A DNA stretch of 32,763 nt from Dimargaris cristalligena (taxonomy: Eukaryota; Kickxellomycota; Dimargaritomycetes; Dimargaritales; Dimargaritaceae), in the NCBI GenBank assembly GCA_027576995.1, contig JANBQC010000309.1:1-32763 (forward strand), read 5' to 3'. Both the position numbers and the translations under genes were made by a program. Shown here piece after piece: positions 30,408 to 32,763 of this stretch (its first letter is position 1; every line of letters starts with the position of its first letter). The notes beneath the pieces were generated by a model. It saw only the letters and a list, made by a program, of their open reading frames with translations. It was not told the origin of the DNA and searched no databases.

Positions 30408-30552
30408 TATATGGGTGAAAATCGGCCCAGCTGTAATAGGTTTTATATGGTATCTGTTTGGCCAAATAGGCATAAGATTTCATTTATAGCCAGTAGCATT
30501 TGCCTCATCAAACTGATTTTTCATTACATAGTTTGGTTGAACTCCTCCCAAA
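30408..30552 (-). repeat. R1-family copy (coding-like relic)
   Basis: Read on the minus strand it aligns with 4376-4518 and ends at the same CACCCATAT boundary. Conserved peptides are GVQP, KNQFDEANATG and, in a second frame, KTYYSWADFHPY. Both frames are broken by stops. Confidence 0.6.
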
Positions 30553-30794
30553 TTAATGTTTATGAATATACCTTGTCGGGTATATTATTATCAATTTCTG
30601 CCCAATTACTTAAGATTATTTAGTTTTTACCTGTCCTCTCATTTTAATAACTTAAGATGCCCCTAGCTGACTAAGGTACTGGAATTGCACTAGAATCCGG
30701 GACTGAAGTTACAAAGCATATTCGCTACTTGTGATTACTACCCTACATGTAATAATTATCAGGGGTTCTTTAGCGTATCCTATTAACTAAAGAA

Positions 30795-31410
30795 CATATG
30801 TAGTGCCGTGAGAATGTCGGCTGACAGCCTTCGGTATCCGGCTATCAATTAATCGCCGATTCTTATGTTAACCTGACGATCATCAAATATTACAATACTT
30901 ACAGCGTTTTTTTAACAAATATTAACGATTACAATTGATATGATGAAATTTATGAGATATATTCCACGCCTTTTGGGAAGCCAACTCCCGATTTGTTATT
31001 TCATACTCATGTTAATGACCATGTGTTGTGATGATATTATGATGGTATTCAAACCTGTTAATGACATTCTGTATTATTTATAACGACCGATTTATGACCT
31101 CAGTTCAGGGAGCCCTTTTCCTGCAACGGAAAACAATATTTTGTTCATAATTCCTATTTTCCTTCACGATTACTACTATTAAAAATAGAAAACCAATACT
31201 CTATTTCTTCACTCGAAAGTACATAAATACTTAAAATTTCCTTTTCAATGTCGCGCCTCCCCATTCGTTCCTCTGGACCTAGCGTCCCACCTTCGTCCAG
31301 CCCGGGTACACCGCCATCCACGCCCCAGCGCTCTGCACTTGAGCAGGGTACGCCAACTCGTATTTCGAATCCTAGTGGTGGATCAGATGACCCTGACGCC
31401 AACACACATA
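30795..31410 (+). repeat. Gag-like repeat family, copy B
   Basis: Collinear with 2841-3556. It has ATATGTAGTGCCGTGAGAA at its start, CCACGCCTTTTGGGAAG (one tandem unit rather than two), an AGCCCTTTTCCT block and the beginning of the P/T-rich ORF at 31248. It lies about 240 bp to the right of an oppositely oriented R1 copy. Confidence 0.6.
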
Positions 31411-31475
31411 CATGTGCATGTGCCTCTAATGCATACCAACGGGTAAAAGTGTTGCAAATATATCCTGTTTATTAA
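31248..31475 (+). pseudogene. Gag-like N-terminal ORF fragment, copy B
   Basis: 75 codons from ATG 31248 (context TTCAATGTCG). The N-terminus is Ser/Pro/Thr-rich (PGTPPSTPQRS, GTPTRISNPSGG, DDPDANTHT), matching the copy A fragment block by block. After CACASNAYQ the frame loses similarity and ends at TAA. It could be the true start of a Gag-type or other element protein, truncated here. No domain beyond the low-complexity leader is visible. Confidence 0.4.
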
Positions 31476-31642
31476 TAGTAATTTTGCGAATTATAAAAAT
31501 CTGTAATTAATATCGGATATTATGATAATAAGTGGGTATTAAATTATTAAGGCAGAGCTTGCATCGCTTGTAAAAGGCCATTTCAAGGAGAAGAGGGGAT
31601 AGGATTCGTTACTGAGGGTTAATTGAATCCCTCCAAAAACGG

Positions 31643-31969
31643 CTAAAAAAATATTATATAGCCACCACCACTGCCAATGCTATTCTTAGATCTTAAGGGT
31701 CTATATACCTTTGGATACATATCTCGTTTTTGGGGTTGCGGTTTGACAATAGAACGGGTGCCCCAATCATGATTAAATCGGAAGAAAAAAGAGCGGTAGC
31801 GATGGGTCAGCCAGGCGGATGCCTCGGGCGACGATATTGCACTTCGTTTGGTTGCCGGAAGGGACTGCTGGGCTTCAGCAGGACCCGGGGCGGCCGTCGC
31901 CCGGGGATCTACGAGGAGGAAAGCCGTGGCGACGAAAAAGGCCTTGGCGTATACTCTAATGACCTTCAT
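31643..31969 (-). CDS. Small predicted secreted protein, unknown function
   Basis: 108 codons from ATG 31969. The N-terminus is a classical signal peptide: basic start MKVIRVYAK, hydrophobic core AFFVATAFLLV, and a likely cleavage after ATA in RATAAPGP. The mature part of about 80 residues is basic and aromatic (RYRSFFFRFNHDWG, KPQPQKRDMYPKVYRPLRS), cysteine-free, and ends in a Gly-rich, hydrophobic tail. A TATTTAAAT box lies about 40 bp upstream on the same strand. It stands alone within repeat-rich DNA, a setting typical of fast-evolving secreted proteins. Function is unknown. A plus-strand open frame overlaps (31730-31978), so expression evidence would settle the strand. Confidence 0.45.
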   Translation of the reverse strand: MKVIRVYAKAFFVATAFLLVDPRATAAPGPAEAQQSLPATKRSAISSPEASAWLTHRYRSFFFRFNHDWGTRSIVKPQPQKRDMYPKVYRPLRSKNSIGSGGGYIIFF

Positions 31970-32495
31970 GGGGAATGAGTCGGTGGAGGAAGGAGGGGTT
32001 GAAATTTAAATAGGGGCAGCTTGTAGAACTCTAAGCAGAAGTTCAAGGAATGCTGTTGTTAAAGGCCGATCGTATTTTATAGTTGATGGAGGGTTCGAAA
32101 AAGGCGAAAAAAGGATGGGCGGTGGTTAAACAGAATACAGTGGCCTAAGTTGAGGGGGGTGTTAAAGGTACAGGGTGGTGCGATAGTAGGGTTTAAATAT
32201 TGAAAGCCAAAGTTCATTTCCCACTGTCCCTTGGCTCAAATCCACTGTTCATCCAACTATTCCCCGTATTTGGATTAGACTTGAGAGTACCAGTCCATAT
32301 CCCCCACCGGCTAAACAGTGGTGTTTTCTCAAATGGTGCTAACACACGGAGTAGCAGATGGGTAGAGGGACTGTTTAATCATGAACCGTGGTAATCAACT
32401 CGACTGATGCGGAAGTCATGATTAACGCTATACGCTGTTCGGTATAGTCTACGAATACAGATTGGAGTGAGATGTTATACCATAATTCATGCAAT
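31970..32495. other. Intergenic, nothing firm
   Basis: Contains the probable promoter of the small secreted protein at its left end. An open plus-strand frame at 32200-32394 lacks an ATG start and any recognisable feature. Confidence 0.35.
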
Positions 32496-32763
32496 CTACA
32501 TTAGTGCCGACAATGTAGCGGGCCGAAGGGGACTGGTCGACTCAACAGGCGGATGAGTGAGATAGTCCACGATTTGCTTAGGTCCACCAACAGTCACCAG
32601 GCCCTGGATATACTGATCCGCAAAATGATGTGGTTGTGACTGAAGAAATGATTGGCTGTATAATGCATACCCTACGGGATAAAATAGATATGGGTGAAAT
32701 TCGGCCCAGCTGTATAAGGTTTTAAATAATAAGCGTATGGGATAATGTATGGGAGATTTATTT
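32496..32763 (-). pseudogene. 3' portion of an R1-type ORF running off the window
   Basis: On the minus strand the frame is open from the window edge to TAG 32498-32496, 88 codons, with no ATG in view at its 5' side. It begins with R1-family sequence (SPIHYPIRLLFKTLYSWAEF, then HPY at the repeat boundary). It continues with a segment of ordinary protein composition including LQSQPHHFADQYIQGLVTV, GGPKQIVDYLTHPPVE and PLRPATLSALM. No domain is recognised. Being uninterrupted, it is the least decayed R1 copy here and could be the end of an intact gene. Confidence 0.4.

Noticed and set aside
30411..30623. Plus-strand 70-codon ORF across the R1 copy
   Set aside because: Peptide conservation among R1 copies is on the opposite strand (HPY and FDEAN blocks); the plus frame is not kept in other copies.
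1..32763. tRNA, rRNA or CRISPR loci
   Set aside because: No complete cloverleaf, rRNA-like conserved block or regularly spaced repeat array was found by reading both strands.

Overview
The window looks like a piece of a fungal nuclear genome. Its conserved genes have short spliceosomal introns (70-240 nt) with GTAAGT- or GTGAGT-type donors and CTRAY-like branch sites. The gene set (PRP5, SPT5, POP1, DBP3, VPS33) is the eukaryotic RNA-processing and vacuole-trafficking core. The Spt5 C-terminal repeats are of the fission-yeast/animal kind and Vps33 is of the VPS33A kind. I infer an early-diverging filamentous fungus, but the sequence does not fix the lineage.

The layout has three zones. From 1 to about 5.1 kb the DNA is repeat-rich, with decayed mobile-element sequence and no intact gene I can support. 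From 5.1 to 22.8 kb lies a compact block of five conserved genes in two divergent pairs plus one: PRP5 (minus) / SPT5 (plus), POP1 (minus) / DBP3 (plus), then VPS33 (minus). All the multi-exon models were built by hand, with intron phases checked against conserved protein blocks. From 22.8 to 32.8 kb the DNA is accessory: an integrase-tail-like fragment, a subtilase pseudogene, a CpG-poor stretch with decayed unknown ORFs, a solo LTR inside an older repeat, a second copy of the gag-like repeat from the left end, a small predicted secreted protein, and an ORF that runs off the right edge.

Four of the five conserved genes work in RNA metabolism. Prp5 remodels U2 snRNP at the branch site; Spt5 is a Pol II elongation factor linked to co-transcriptional processing; Pop1 is a core subunit of RNases P and MRP; Dbp3 is the helicase needed in yeast for efficient RNase MRP cleavage of pre-rRNA. 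POP1 and DBP3 share a 679-bp divergent intergenic region, so two factors of one cleavage step could be co-regulated. Vps33 is the SM subunit of HOPS/CORVET.

The repeat zones are related to each other. A gag-like 5' unit occurs at 2.84-3.56 kb and 30.8-31.4 kb. A coding-like unit ending at a fixed CACCCATAT boundary occurs four times, near both ends of the window. A 0.2-kb repeat occurs at the left edge and at 29.0-29.7 kb, where its CpGs are gone and a fresher LTR has inserted with a 5-bp target duplication.
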